Positions 30,556 to 41,127 of a DNA stretch of 49,140 nucleotides are shown one piece after another; the stretch's first letter is position 1, and each line of letters begins with the position of its first letter. This DNA is from a virus. The notes beneath the pieces were generated by a model, which saw only the letters and a list, made by a program, of their open reading frames with translations, ran no database searches and was not told the origin of the DNA. The position numbers and the translations under genes are program-made. Location of the stretch: IMG/VR virus record IMGVR_UViG_3300007538_007380, positions 1-49,140 of that record. One strand, 5' to 3'.

Positions 30556-31725
30556 ATGTCTAATAATGATCCAAATATATGGTCTGGACAAAAGCCCAGT
30601 AAAAAAGAAATAAAAGTAGCAGAAGCGATTATGGATGAATCGCTTTCATCTGATAATAGTTTAGAACAATTAGCAGACGCAGGAGGGGGTATATTTCCAG
30701 AATCAATAAATACTACAATATCTCGTCCGGATATAGAACCAAGAGAAGATTCTTTAGCCAAAAATATAACATCTGGCCCTGGTAATACTCTACAGCCAGA
30801 AATAACACCAGAATATAATAAAGCAGATAATGAAATTGTTATTCCTAGTTTTGACCAGAGAGAAGGAAAAACTAATTCTATTATAGTATTTGGCAGAGAT
30901 AGGAATATCGGTGTAGAAACTGGATATGGTGGAAAAGGACATACTAAATCATCAGCAATAGATATAATAGTTGGTTTACAAGGTTTTGATGCTAGAGCAG
31001 GAAGTTCAGAGGACAAAACAGGAAAACGAATAGCAGGATATGCTAATAAAAACTTTGGTTCAATGAGAGCAGATAAACCAGGAGATGCAGCAAGAATTTT
31101 TATTTCTCAAAGATGCGATATAGATAATTATTTTGATATCGCTGAAGGTTCCGTAGGGAATTCAATAGCTGATTCCGCGATTGGTATGAAAGCAGATTCA
31201 GTAAGAATCATGGCAAGAAAGGGAATTAAATTAGTTACAGGCGGCACAACTGCAAGACTAGCAAATGATGGTAAAAAAGATGTAATTTATGGTATTGATT
31301 TAATAGCTGGTAATATAGATATTCAACAAGAATCTATCTTACCAATTGGAAAAAAACTAACAGAAAATGAAAGATTCTATTTACAACCTATTCCAAAAGG
31401 TTACAATTTAGAAGAATGTTTAGAAAAGATGAATGAACTAATTATGGTGTTGAATACTAAAATAAACAATGTTGTTAACTTAACCAATTTATTAACTTTT
31501 GCGGTTTCACAACCAATGGGTGGTGTAGCAGCACCAGCCGGATCAATACAAATAGTAGATAATTCACCTTGGGTAGAAGCATGGTTAACATATATTCAAA
31601 CAAGATTAAGAACAATTGGTGGAGAATTATATAAACATAGAATAGATATTATAGGTGTAACGGGCGATTATTTAAAATCTGGCTCCGCTGCTTATATAAA
31701 CAGCAAACATAATAGGACAAATTAA
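30556..31725 (+). CDS. Baseplate/tail structural protein
   Basis: 389 aa, start right after a gap. The N-terminal part is acidic and flexible. A core of the type GKGHTKSSAIDIIVGLQGFD, then KADSVRIMARKGIKLVTGG, resembles beta-helix or spike-like phage baseplate proteins of marine myoviruses. A helical C-terminus (NLEECLEKMNELIMVLNTKI) could trimerise. Context: between the peptidase-bearing tail gene and the giant protein. Function inferred from context. Confidence 0.6.
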   Translation: MSNNDPNIWSGQKPSKKEIKVAEAIMDESLSSDNSLEQLADAGGGIFPESINTTISRPDIEPREDSLAKNITSGPGNTLQPEITPEYNKADNEIVIPSFDQREGKTNSIIVFGRDRNIGVETGYGGKGHTKSSAIDIIVGLQGFDARAGSSEDKTGKRIAGYANKNFGSMRADKPGDAARIFISQRCDIDNYFDIAEGSVGNSIADSAIGMKADSVRIMARKGIKLVTGGTTARLANDGKKDVIYGIDLIAGNIDIQQESILPIGKKLTENERFYLQPIPKGYNLEECLEKMNELIMVLNTKINNVVNLTNLLTFAVSQPMGGVAAPAGSIQIVDNSPWVEAWLTYIQTRLRTIGGELYKHRIDIIGVTGDYLKSGSAAYINSKHNRTN

Positions 31726-31728
31726 ATC

Positions 31729-34700
31729 ATGGCTAAAAAGAAAAATAATCAAGGTAGGGAAAGCTTCGAAGCGTTTGCTGGGGATGAGAGTTTAAATATA
31801 GCAAACAGAGGAGCAGAGAAGAGTTTAAGAAAAAAAGCACAAGAATTTCTTGGAAATCCGAAAGGCGATAATGAGAAACAGAGACCACCAGCACGGAGCG
31901 CAGCACCTATGGCTGGTTCGGAAACGGCCATAGAAGCTTTCAAATTTCTAGAATGTGACCCGCTTATCCCAGGAGAAGAACCAGAACCTTGTCCGATTTG
32001 TCAAGAAAACCCATTTGCTTATGTCCCTGATTTTACCTTGATGGAAAATGGTGAAGTTTTCTTTGATGGAAAAAGGTGTTTACAAAGTATCGTTTTGACC
32101 GTCCCTTCACCAATATTAGAAGGACCAGATTATACAGAATTAAATAATCCAGCTTATATTCTTTCGAAAAAGGCAGAAGGTATTCGTTTAATTTTAGATT
32201 ATTATAATAAATCTGACATAGCAACTGTTTATTATTATGTTGAAAATGATAGTAAAGAGGGAGCAGGAGATACAATAGCTCAAGTGATAGGTGGACCTGC
32301 CGGCGAACAGGCCGTTGCACTATCCGCATTTATCCCAGTTATCCCAAACCCAATTCCAGGATATCAATTAGTTTCTGAGGAGAGAAATGTAGTTGAAGAA
32401 CTCCTACAATATACAGAATACGAATTTAGAATTCCAATTCAACAAAAAGCACAATCAAGAATTTTAATTTCAATACCCGTAGAATATTTAGACCGTTGCC
32501 CCGATAAAGCAATAACAGAACCAAAAACAATCTTTCAAACAGATTTGGAAGTTACAATTAATGGCGATGACTTTAAGCCATTCTTTCGAAGAGTCAATAA
32601 GGCATTTAGATTTTATCACAAACAACTACAACGTTGGTCTACTTTAGAAGGTGGAAAATTAGTAGAATTAACTGATAATGGTGAGCCAGGACCATCTGTA
32701 TTTCTTAATTTAGATACAGAGGCCAATTTAATTGATACATTCCAAAATACAATAGAGAATTTTATAGAAGATATAGGCTTATCGGTAGATCAATTTAAAC
32801 CAGCAAAATTAATAGAAAAAATAGTTTTAAAATTTGAACCAAAAGAAGATGCTAAACAAGGGATAAAATTAAAAGAGATTATTTTAAATAAACCTGGTTG
32901 TCCAGATATTGTTTTTAATGAGGTAAATGCTGATACAAGAGCAAAATTTATTCAACTCTTAAAACAAGCACCTATGGGCGAAAGTAGAACACTTTATTAT
33001 ATTGGTGCTTTACCAGAAATGGATATTGATTTAACTGCTTTAACTCCTGTACCATGGCTTGAATTTATAACAAAATATACTTGGCCAGGTTTACAAGTTT
33101 TTTATGGCGATAATTCAAATTCTATGTTGAATGATCCAACAATGGCAGCGTGTCTAGCATCTAGTACTTTTAATGCTGAATCTGACCAGACCGTAGATCA
33201 ATTTATGTCTTTTGTTTCTGATACTGCTTTGAGTTTACCAGATGCTATATTAGATAAGTTTTCACAAAATACTTGTTTAACTAGAGAAGATAAATTTAAA
33301 AATCCTTTTGAAGATTTTGATTCTATAGAAATAGCATTAGAAGAAGCAAAGAAAAGAATTGCTGGTGATAATCCTTATTTACAGAACTTTTTTAACACAT
33401 TAATAACTTCTTTGGCTATAACTGTCACACCACTTCCAGAACAAGATAGAGGAAAAGGGATCAAAAAAGGATTACAAAACTACATTTGGGAAGATTTTTT
33501 TGATCGCTTGAAATGGTGCGGTTGGATTTCATTAATGCTCAAGGCAGTTGAGTGTGTATCACAAAATCTTGGTGTTGAAGATGCACAAAAGGCATTGGTA
33601 GAAGCGGCTTTTAATGCTATGGAAACTGCTCATGTAGAACGTGTTTTAATAGGTTTACCACCTGAAGCACAACAAGCTGTTTTTGATTCTTTAGAAGAAG
33701 AACTAAAAAAATTACCTGCTCCTTGGGATCCTAACGGTTTAAATTCTATAGATTTACTGGGAAGACCAGAAGTAGGACAATCTCCTTATGAATATGTAGG
33801 AGAACGAATAAAGGAATACCTTTCTGATTCTTCAGGAGAAGAACCAGAAATATCAACTGCTCTTTCGAATACTAACGCTATTCCGTCAGCAGCCGGACAG
33901 TCTTTATTTGGTACTTCTTATAGCTCTGAAACAGGACAATTTTCATTTGGTTCGCAATCGAAAGGCTCTGGTGGTTCCTACGGCACAGCTTTAGGGAACG
34001 TACAAAAAGATATTGTTGATGCCTATAGAAATGCCGCATTACAAGCTGTCGGCGCCGACGTTTTATTAGAACAGATTAATAAACTTCCTGGAGCACCGAT
34101 AGTATCTAATTTCATCAAGCATATTCCTTGTAAACCAGTTCCTCCAATAGCGTTTGATCCAAGATTAGATTCATTTTTAAATACATTAGCGTTAGATTTT
34201 AATTTAGAAGAATGTAAATTTACAACTGATATTACAACGCCAAAATTACTTAGGATTGGTATTGGTAATCCGTTAGATTTATTAGCAAAATTGGCTAAAA
34301 TGGCATTGGAGGCGATTTTAGAAGCAGCATTGGCTATTGTTGTTAAAGCAATAATTTTAATATTAGAAAAACTATTTTCTTTAGCATGTGATATTCTATC
34401 TACACTTGGGGCGAATTTATTAGATCTTATCGATGGAAGTGATAAATTTAAAGATCTTTTAAAAGAAAATATGTGTCCAGACGCAACGGACGAACAACTT
34501 TATGACAGCTTAAAAAACATATTTGCTTCTGTTGGCGGTCCAGAATCAGATTGTTTAAGAACTCTTGCTAATGATGAAATGGCTAAGTTTATACAAGATG
34601 TTTCTTTAATGATGACACAAGGTCAATTAATACAATTATTAGAAGGAAATCCATCAAAAGAAACCCTACAACTTGCTAAAGAAGTAGCTGCTGTATCAGA

Positions 34701-37700
34701 TTCACAATGTATTCGCGATGTTTTTGGAGACGGAACAGCATTTAATAATCTTTTTCCAGCAGTTGCAAAGCTTATTCCCAATCTACAAGAAATAAAAGAT
34801 AATTTAGGAAGCTTTGATTTAAATCGTCCAATCTACCCATGCCCTCCTGAAGCAAAGAATAGAATAAACGAAATCAAGTGTAATCTACTACAAGAAAAAG
34901 GTTTATCACCTGAACAATGTAGAGAAGAACTAGCAAAATCTAGAGAACAAGCACTTTCAGATTTAAATGATTTATTAAATAATTTACAGAACGGTCCTCT
35001 AGCTAATTTCCCGCCTTTGGTTGGAGAACCAGGGGAATGCGCTAATGACGGATTTTTCCCGGCTATTGATCCTATGCAGGCTGATTTATCTGCTAGTATA
35101 ACGGAAAGCTTATTCCAAAAGATAGAAATAAAACATTTAAATGATTTATTAGATAATATAAATCCCTTTACTGGACAGGCTGGTGTTTTAAATATGATCC
35201 TTTCTGATACGAAAGGTAGGTCTTTAAAAAGGCACAATACTTGGGTGCGTTTCTTCGGGTCTCCATTAGCAAATGAATTAGGTTTTTTTGAAAGTTGGTC
35301 CGATGATGCTATTCGTAAACCAACCGGAGATGGACCAGTACCAGGAAATGATAATGTTCCTATTAATATTTATGGTGAAGAATTAAGTGGTGATTTAGGA
35401 GGAAAACAAACCTTTTTTGGTTATTCAGAAGGCGGATTTCCTCCAACAGTCGGTGCTTGGATGGCAAAACAATTAAGAGAACTCAACCCAGAATTCAAAA
35501 CAATTATAACACCGGAAGGGTTTGCAACTCTTGGAGATGCTAAAAATGCTTATAATACTATTGATTTAATCAATAAAAGCAGAATAGCAAATCGTTCGCG
35601 ATATGTAGAAGGATTTATAAATGAATTTGAATTAACAAATAATCCTTCCATGTTAGGTATGGTTCAAAATATTCGAGTCGCATTATCTGGTTCAGATTTG
35701 TTTATCAAAAGTGAAGATCCAAAAAAACAACCAGATTCAATCTCAAAAGATAGTGCGCAAGAAATAGTGAGAAATATTTTAAACGGTGAAAAAGTTAAAA
35801 TAAACGGTGAAACAATAGCAAATGCTAGCGAGAATACTCCGTCTAAATGGTCGACTTTTAATAAAGCATTCGTAGAAACAGAAGGAGAAATATTCACAAC
35901 TTTCTATGATGCACGAGAAGAATATGATTTAGTAACATATCCAGATACTTCTTCGGCAGATATAAGATTGAAATATAATTCATATCCGGAAAATAGTGGA
36001 GATGAAAGTGCTTTGCCGGGCTGGGAATATGAAATTCAATTAGATTATAACATGACTGATGATGAAGGAAATATTATACCAACAAACGAATACAATTTAA
36101 AAATTGTTGAAACTTCTCGTACTTCTGGGGCGGGAGGTGCAGAAGCAAGAAAAGAAAGAAGAAAACTAGAGAAATCAGGTGAATTACCTCCAGATTCTAT
36201 TTTAGAAGAAGGAGAATATGTTTTTACAAAACACGACATAACAACAAAAAACATTATTGATGGACAAATTGAAAAATATATTTCTTCATTAGAAATAAGT
36301 GATGTGGTAAAAGATTCTTATCAAATAGAAACATTTTATAGATTTTTAGCAAATCGTATTTTAGAAGCAACAGACGATCAAAAATTTGTAAAATTAGAGA
36401 TATTACAACCAGAATTTAGAGATTATTTTGCTAAAGGTTCTGGTGGGAAAGACCGTCTATACGATAGAATATCGAATGCATTTATTAAAAGAATTTCTAC
36501 AGTTGTTTCCACCGGTAAAGTAGATTATACTTTGCAAGAGGAACCAGAAGTAGAAAATGAACCAGGATTTTTAGAACCTGAAATACCAGATACTACAGTT
36601 GAACCAGAGCTTTCTAATACAGAAGAGAAGATTGCCGATGGTATTGATCTAGATGCAATTTCACCAGCATTCCATTTTGGTTATGACCCATATAAAGAAC
36701 CAGAAGTTATATTCCTTGATAATGAAACTTATGGTGGTTTATTAGGTAGATTATTCCCTGATAAGGTACCTCCACCTTTTTATGTCGGAGAACCAAAATA
36801 TACTGGATGGATGGATATTATGAATATTCTCGTACCAGAAGTTAATGGTTGTGAGCCCGCAAGTAAACAAATTTTTAATCTTGAAGATTTGATACAAAAA
36901 GCATCTGATTTAGCAAATCAACTCTTGCCAGATGAAAGATTGAATTATGATGTATTTTGTTCTCAAGAAGCTCCATTTGATAAAATAATGAATACTGCCG
37001 ATGCAGCAGATTTAGATAGTGCAATTAGAGCAATCATCCGCATCTATTTGGTAGATGTGTTTATCAGAGGAATTCCATCTTTTACAATATTCGCATTAAA
37101 TTCAGATAATTTTGGTGGCGTTTTAGAATCATTTATGGCCGATAGAATAAAGCAAGGTCTTTATGACGACGGCGCCGCTCGTTCTGGAAGAACAGATGAT
37201 ATGTATTATTATAAAGTTCTAGAACAATGTGTAAATACTATTGCAAGGAAAATTAAATCAGGTATTCTTACATTGGAAGAATTAAACAGTGAAGAAAGAG
37301 AAGCATTTACAATAATAGAACAGAAAGTATTAGAGTTCTATAATTTGAATGACGGTGCTTTAGGTGCTCTTTCTACAGCAGCTATTAAAAGTCAATCTAT
37401 GTTCCGTAGAACTTTTTCTACTACTGCTGCTTCTGAATATGTTGGGTTAGGAGCAGGTAGTACACAATTTAGTAAAACTGCTGCCAAGAAAGCAAAAGAA
37501 ATAGAATTTATATCAATGTTAGAAGAAACAGAACAATATGCAAATGTTCTATTCAAAAGATATATTCGTGAAGAATTTGAAGCAGTTTCTGAACTTTTTA
37601 ATGGTAAATTACAATCTTCTGTTTCGAATATTCATCATCTTTTCTTATTAAACGATACATGGATACGCGGAGGAGTTTTCGGAGGCGGTCCTTTCGATGT

Positions 37701-38880
37701 AATGTCAAACCCAAATGATTCTACAACTTACAACATCACAACTGGTGTTTCTACAAGTGTACAGAGTGCATTTGATAAACTAGGCGAAATTGGTGACTTA
37801 TTGGGGCAAGCAGTCTCAGAACAATTAGACGAATGGCCTTTTGTTCTTGAAAAATACATCATGGTAGAAGATAAATTTGTTCAACCATCCGAAGTACAAA
37901 GAAAAGAAAATTTATATAATATTATCAATATAAATGATTGGAAAGAGTATATAGATGAATTAAAATCTGACGGTTTAGAAGGATTTATTTCTGATTTTTG
38001 GGGTAATCCTGAAATAACTGGAGAGACATTATTAGAACAAGAACATACACATGAATACAGAATAGACGAAGAAGGTAATGGTAGAGCATTTGAATATTGC
38101 GGAGTAAGCGGACAATGCCATTATCATCGTATTATAAATGGTGTAATACAGGAAGCTGAAGGTGATAATGGACTACACACACATGAGATGGATATAATCG
38201 GTTGGAAATTTGGTTTAAGAATTTGTTATGTTCCAGAAAAGGATAAAAATAACATTTTCTCTTCGATGATTGATACAATTGGTAATGAAACAATAATGCT
38301 ACAAAAGGCTTATAAGTTAGCAAACCCAGAAGGAGGAGAGACTTATATGATTCCATTAGCCTCTGTTGAATTACCAATACCAGACCAAGATTTTACCTTA
38401 TTTGAACCTGATAGTTATGATGTATTCTGTTTAATCCAAGAACTAATTAAAACACCAGAATACAAAACTATGTTTAAATATGTTTTCCCACTTTCTACTT
38501 ATAACTCTATGATTGCTTTATATACTATTATGGGATTTTTTGATTCAATTGGTAATAGTGGATATCCCAATGACGGAGGAGATATGTGGGAAGTTCCTGG
38601 CGGAAGAAGAGGAAAAGGCTTTAGAAAATGGGTAAGGGGTCCGGGAACATTTAAAGCAACGCGGAGAGTAGCAAGAAATATTTTCTTAAACCTCTATGAC
38701 GCTACTCAAGATGTAGATTTTAGTGGAGACAGTTTAGATAATAATGAAGATACTAATCCGGTAGACAATATTCGTTCATTATTGCGACCAAAGGTAAACT
38801 TTGAAGATGGTCTGCGTTGGTGGCAAAGAGGAAGAAGAATAACACAAAAACCATTTAATCTAGATGGTGAAGAATGCTAA
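31729..38880 (+). CDS. Giant virion structural protein (2383 aa)
   Basis: One of two giant genes here, 7.15 kb, complete. Alternating globular acidic stretches without enzyme motifs. Several Cys pairs (CPICQENPF near residue 85). Hydrophobic stretch about residues 850-890 (LAKLAKMALEAILEAALAIV). Near the C-terminus three HxH pairs (H2106/2108, H2131/2133, H2150/2152) lie within HTHEYRIDEEGNGRAFEYCG and HYHRII and HTHEMD. This matches metal-binding HxH clusters of phage tail-tip proteins. It immediately precedes gp25-like and gp6-like baseplate genes, so it is probably a baseplate or tail-hub component. No sequence relative with known function is recognised. Confidence 0.75.
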   Translation: MAKKKNNQGRESFEAFAGDESLNIANRGAEKSLRKKAQEFLGNPKGDNEKQRPPARSAAPMAGSETAIEAFKFLECDPLIPGEEPEPCPICQENPFAYVPDFTLMENGEVFFDGKRCLQSIVLTVPSPILEGPDYTELNNPAYILSKKAEGIRLILDYYNKSDIATVYYYVENDSKEGAGDTIAQVIGGPAGEQAVALSAFIPVIPNPIPGYQLVSEERNVVEELLQYTEYEFRIPIQQKAQSRILISIPVEYLDRCPDKAITEPKTIFQTDLEVTINGDDFKPFFRRVNKAFRFYHKQLQRWSTLEGGKLVELTDNGEPGPSVFLNLDTEANLIDTFQNTIENFIEDIGLSVDQFKPAKLIEKIVLKFEPKEDAKQGIKLKEIILNKPGCPDIVFNEVNADTRAKFIQLLKQAPMGESRTLYYIGALPEMDIDLTALTPVPWLEFITKYTWPGLQVFYGDNSNSMLNDPTMAACLASSTFNAESDQTVDQFMSFVSDTALSLPDAILDKFSQNTCLTREDKFKNPFEDFDSIEIALEEAKKRIAGDNPYLQNFFNTLITSLAITVTPLPEQDRGKGIKKGLQNYIWEDFFDRLKWCGWISLMLKAVECVSQNLGVEDAQKALVEAAFNAMETAHVERVLIGLPPEAQQAVFDSLEEELKKLPAPWDPNGLNSIDLLGRPEVGQSPYEYVGERIKEYLSDSSGEEPEISTALSNTNAIPSAAGQSLFGTSYSSETGQFSFGSQSKGSGGSYGTALGNVQKDIVDAYRNAALQAVGADVLLEQINKLPGAPIVSNFIKHIPCKPVPPIAFDPRLDSFLNTLALDFNLEECKFTTDITTPKLLRIGIGNPLDLLAKLAKMALEAILEAALAIVVKAIILILEKLFSLACDILSTLGANLLDLIDGSDKFKDLLKENMCPDATDEQLYDSLKNIFASVGGPESDCLRTLANDEMAKFIQDVSLMMTQGQLIQLLEGNPSKETLQLAKEVAAVSDSQCIRDVFGDGTAFNNLFPAVAKLIPNLQEIKDNLGSFDLNRPIYPCPPEAKNRINEIKCNLLQEKGLSPEQCREELAKSREQALSDLNDLLNNLQNGPLANFPPLVGEPGECANDGFFPAIDPMQADLSASITESLFQKIEIKHLNDLLDNINPFTGQAGVLNMILSDTKGRSLKRHNTWVRFFGSPLANELGFFESWSDDAIRKPTGDGPVPGNDNVPINIYGEELSGDLGGKQTFFGYSEGGFPPTVGAWMAKQLRELNPEFKTIITPEGFATLGDAKNAYNTIDLINKSRIANRSRYVEGFINEFELTNNPSMLGMVQNIRVALSGSDLFIKSEDPKKQPDSISKDSAQEIVRNILNGEKVKINGETIANASENTPSKWSTFNKAFVETEGEIFTTFYDAREEYDLVTYPDTSSADIRLKYNSYPENSGDESALPGWEYEIQLDYNMTDDEGNIIPTNEYNLKIVETSRTSGAGGAEARKERRKLEKSGELPPDSILEEGEYVFTKHDITTKNIIDGQIEKYISSLEISDVVKDSYQIETFYRFLANRILEATDDQKFVKLEILQPEFRDYFAKGSGGKDRLYDRISNAFIKRISTVVSTGKVDYTLQEEPEVENEPGFLEPEIPDTTVEPELSNTEEKIADGIDLDAISPAFHFGYDPYKEPEVIFLDNETYGGLLGRLFPDKVPPPFYVGEPKYTGWMDIMNILVPEVNGCEPASKQIFNLEDLIQKASDLANQLLPDERLNYDVFCSQEAPFDKIMNTADAADLDSAIRAIIRIYLVDVFIRGIPSFTIFALNSDNFGGVLESFMADRIKQGLYDDGAARSGRTDDMYYYKVLEQCVNTIARKIKSGILTLEELNSEEREAFTIIEQKVLEFYNLNDGALGALSTAAIKSQSMFRRTFSTTAASEYVGLGAGSTQFSKTAAKKAKEIEFISMLEETEQYANVLFKRYIREEFEAVSELFNGKLQSSVSNIHHLFLLNDTWIRGGVFGGGPFDVMSNPNDSTTYNITTGVSTSVQSAFDKLGEIGDLLGQAVSEQLDEWPFVLEKYIMVEDKFVQPSEVQRKENLYNIININDWKEYIDELKSDGLEGFISDFWGNPEITGETLLEQEHTHEYRIDEEGNGRAFEYCGVSGQCHYHRIINGVIQEAEGDNGLHTHEMDIIGWKFGLRICYVPEKDKNNIFSSMIDTIGNETIMLQKAYKLANPEGGETYMIPLASVELPIPDQDFTLFEPDSYDVFCLIQELIKTPEYKTMFKYVFPLSTYNSMIALYTIMGFFDSIGNSGYPNDGGDMWEVPGGRRGKGFRKWVRGPGTFKATRRVARNIFLNLYDATQDVDFSGDSLDNNEDTNPVDNIRSLLRPKVNFEDGLRWWQRGRRITQKPFNLDGEEC

Positions 38881-38895
38881 AATAGGAGAAACCAA

Positions 38896-39288
38896 ATGGC
38901 ACAAGGAATATCAGTTAAGCTACCATTACAAATAAGCGAAATAGATGGAGCATATGGTCTAAATAAAAGAATTATAGAAATGGCAGCCCAAAACTTAAAA
39001 ATGATTGTTCTAACTTCTCCAGGTGAAAGAATAATGGAGCCCGAATTCGGTGTAGGAATTCGTAATTATTTATTTGAAAATAATACAAATAATACATTAA
39101 CAACAATTAAAAACAAAATAGGCGAACAAGTTGGAAGATATCTACCTTATATTGTCTTAAATGACCTTCAAGTTTCCAGTCCTGCTGCTATCTCTAACAC
39201 AGATAAAACAATCGTTATGATTAAAATTGCTTATACAGTACCAGCGGCAGGAGGCTCTTCTGTTTTAACGCTTCCAATAATAGGATAA
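38896..39288 (+). CDS. gp25-like baseplate wedge protein
   Basis: 130 aa, complete. NLKMIVLTSPGERIMEPEFG and the RNYLFEN that follows are the GPW/gp25 family core (lysozyme-like fold), ending in VLNDLQVSSPAA. T4 gp25 helps assemble the baseplate wedge and initiate sheath polymerisation. Start after GGAGAAACCAAATG. It is followed directly by the gp6-like protein, matching the order in many T4-like phages. Confidence 0.88.
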   Translation: MAQGISVKLPLQISEIDGAYGLNKRIIEMAAQNLKMIVLTSPGERIMEPEFGVGIRNYLFENNTNNTLTTIKNKIGEQVGRYLPYIVLNDLQVSSPAAISNTDKTIVMIKIAYTVPAAGGSSVLTLPIIG

Positions 39289-39300
39289 AATATAGATAAT

Positions 39301-39310
39301 ACTATTTAAT
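39301..39310 (+). promoter_or_regulatory. Candidate phage promoter motif ACTATTTAAT
   Basis: In the 42-bp gap before the gp6-like gene, 20 nt before the ATG, with GTGGAGA as SD in between. Identical in eight bases to the sites at 218, 2065, 5721 and 11994. Inferred. Confidence 0.35.
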
Positions 39311-39330
39311 AAGAGTGGAGAAATTTATTA

Positions 39331-41127
39331 ATGGCCAAAAGAAATGTACCTATACGCTATACTAGTAGAGACTTTGATTCAATAAGAACAGACCTCATTG
39401 AATACGCAAAGCGATATTATCCAGATACATTCCAAGATTTTAGCGAAGCTTCTTTTGGTTCATTAATGTTAGATACAGTAGCCTATGTAGGCGATATTAT
39501 GTCTTTTTATTTAGATTATCAAGTTAATGAATCTTTCATAGATACAGCGGTAGAATATGATAATATTATCCGTTTGGCTCAACAAATGGGCTATCGCCAC
39601 AAAGGTTCAGACTCCTCTACTGGTATGGTATCTTTTTATGTTATTGTACCGGCTAACACTACTGGTTTAGGACCAAATAACTCTTATTTACCTATTCTTA
39701 AAAGAAATACCGTTGTTTCTTCTGCTGGTGGAGGTAGTTATATTTTAACCGAAGATGTAAGATTCGATAATCCAAATAACGATGTTGTAGCTGCTACTGT
39801 AGATTCAGCAACAGGAATTCCAACCAGCTATGCTATAAAAGCACAAGGTCAGGTTATTTCCGGTCGTTTTGGAGTAAAAAACATTGATATTGGAGCTTTT
39901 GAGCGTTTTCGAAAAGTCTCTTTGGGTATTGCTAATATAGTTGAAATTATAAGCGTATTTGATTCTGAAGGAAATGAATATTATGAGGTAGAATATCTCA
40001 CACATGATGTAGTCTATAAAGCAGTACCTAATAAAGATGAAAATACAAGAGAAAATGTACCTTCTTTATTAAGACCGTTTGTTGCAGCGCGAAGATTTAT
40101 TACAAATAAAACTAGAACAAACTTTTTTCTTCAATTTGGATATGGTTCAGACTCACAGATATCTACTCCTACTTTAGCAGAACCTTCAAATACAATTCTA
40201 CAAAGACACGCTAAAGATTATACTACTGATATTGCATTCGACCCATCAGATTTATTAGGTACAGATAAACTTGGAATTGGTCCGGCAAATACAACTTTAA
40301 CAATTACTTATAGATTAAATACTTCTAATTCTGTGAATGCTGCTGTAAATTCTATAACCAACATAAATAATCCAATTGTAGAATTTAATGACCCTACAAT
40401 TGCCGGTTCTGCTACTGCTAGAACAGTTATCAACAGTATTGAATGCTCTAACGAAGAGCCAATAGTAGGCTCAGTAAGAGAACCAAATGTAGAAGAAATA
40501 AGAATGCAGGCTATGAATTTATTTCCTTCTCAAAATAGAGCAGTAACATCAACCGATTATGAAGCAATTGCTTACGCTATGCCTTCTTATTATGGCTCGA
40601 TTAAAAGATGCAGAGTGGTCAGAGATCAAGATTCTCTAAAAAGAAACTTAAATTTTTATATTATTTCTGAAGACGTTAGAGGAAAATTAATTCAATCAAA
40701 TTCAGCTTTAAAAGAAAACTTAAAAATTTGGCTAAATAAATATCGAATGATTAATGATACCGTAGATGTTTTAGATGCCAAAATAGTAAATATTGGGATT
40801 ACTTTTGAAGTAATAGCAAACGAAGAAGTTAATCGTTATGAGGTATTGGATAACGCAATTCGTGCTTTAAGGAATAAATTCTCACGGACAATGTTTATAG
40901 GCGAAAGATTTTATTTAACAGATGTTTATACAGAACTAAATAAAGTAAGAGGAGTTGCTGATACTGCTAAAGTAAAAATAATCAATAAAACAAGTGGCAA
41001 CTATTCATCATCAGCGTTTAATATAAATCAATTTACTTCTTTAGATGGTCGCTATATTTCGGTACCTGATAATGTAATTTTAGAAATAAAACACCCAGAT
41101 ATAGATATTAAAGGAACTGTAAGATAA
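39331..41127 (+). CDS. gp6-like baseplate wedge (baseplate J-like) protein
   Basis: 598 aa. RYTSRDFDSIRTDLIEYAK, FGSLMLDTVAYVGDIMSFYLDY and VTSTDYEAIAYAMPSYYGSI are typical of T4 gp6/baseplate J-type proteins, which form the backbone of the baseplate wedge. The order gp25-gp6 and the TAATG overlap with the next gene support the call. Confidence 0.9.
   Translation: MAKRNVPIRYTSRDFDSIRTDLIEYAKRYYPDTFQDFSEASFGSLMLDTVAYVGDIMSFYLDYQVNESFIDTAVEYDNIIRLAQQMGYRHKGSDSSTGMVSFYVIVPANTTGLGPNNSYLPILKRNTVVSSAGGGSYILTEDVRFDNPNNDVVAATVDSATGIPTSYAIKAQGQVISGRFGVKNIDIGAFERFRKVSLGIANIVEIISVFDSEGNEYYEVEYLTHDVVYKAVPNKDENTRENVPSLLRPFVAARRFITNKTRTNFFLQFGYGSDSQISTPTLAEPSNTILQRHAKDYTTDIAFDPSDLLGTDKLGIGPANTTLTITYRLNTSNSVNAAVNSITNINNPIVEFNDPTIAGSATARTVINSIECSNEEPIVGSVREPNVEEIRMQAMNLFPSQNRAVTSTDYEAIAYAMPSYYGSIKRCRVVRDQDSLKRNLNFYIISEDVRGKLIQSNSALKENLKIWLNKYRMINDTVDVLDAKIVNIGITFEVIANEEVNRYEVLDNAIRALRNKFSRTMFIGERFYLTDVYTELNKVRGVADTAKVKIINKTSGNYSSSAFNINQFTSLDGRYISVPDNVILEIKHPDIDIKGTVR

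Noticed and set aside
29612-31016. Several minus-strand frames of 80-160 codons opposite the tail genes
   Set aside because: They are antisense to well-supported + strand genes, and high GC in part of the region lengthens random open frames.
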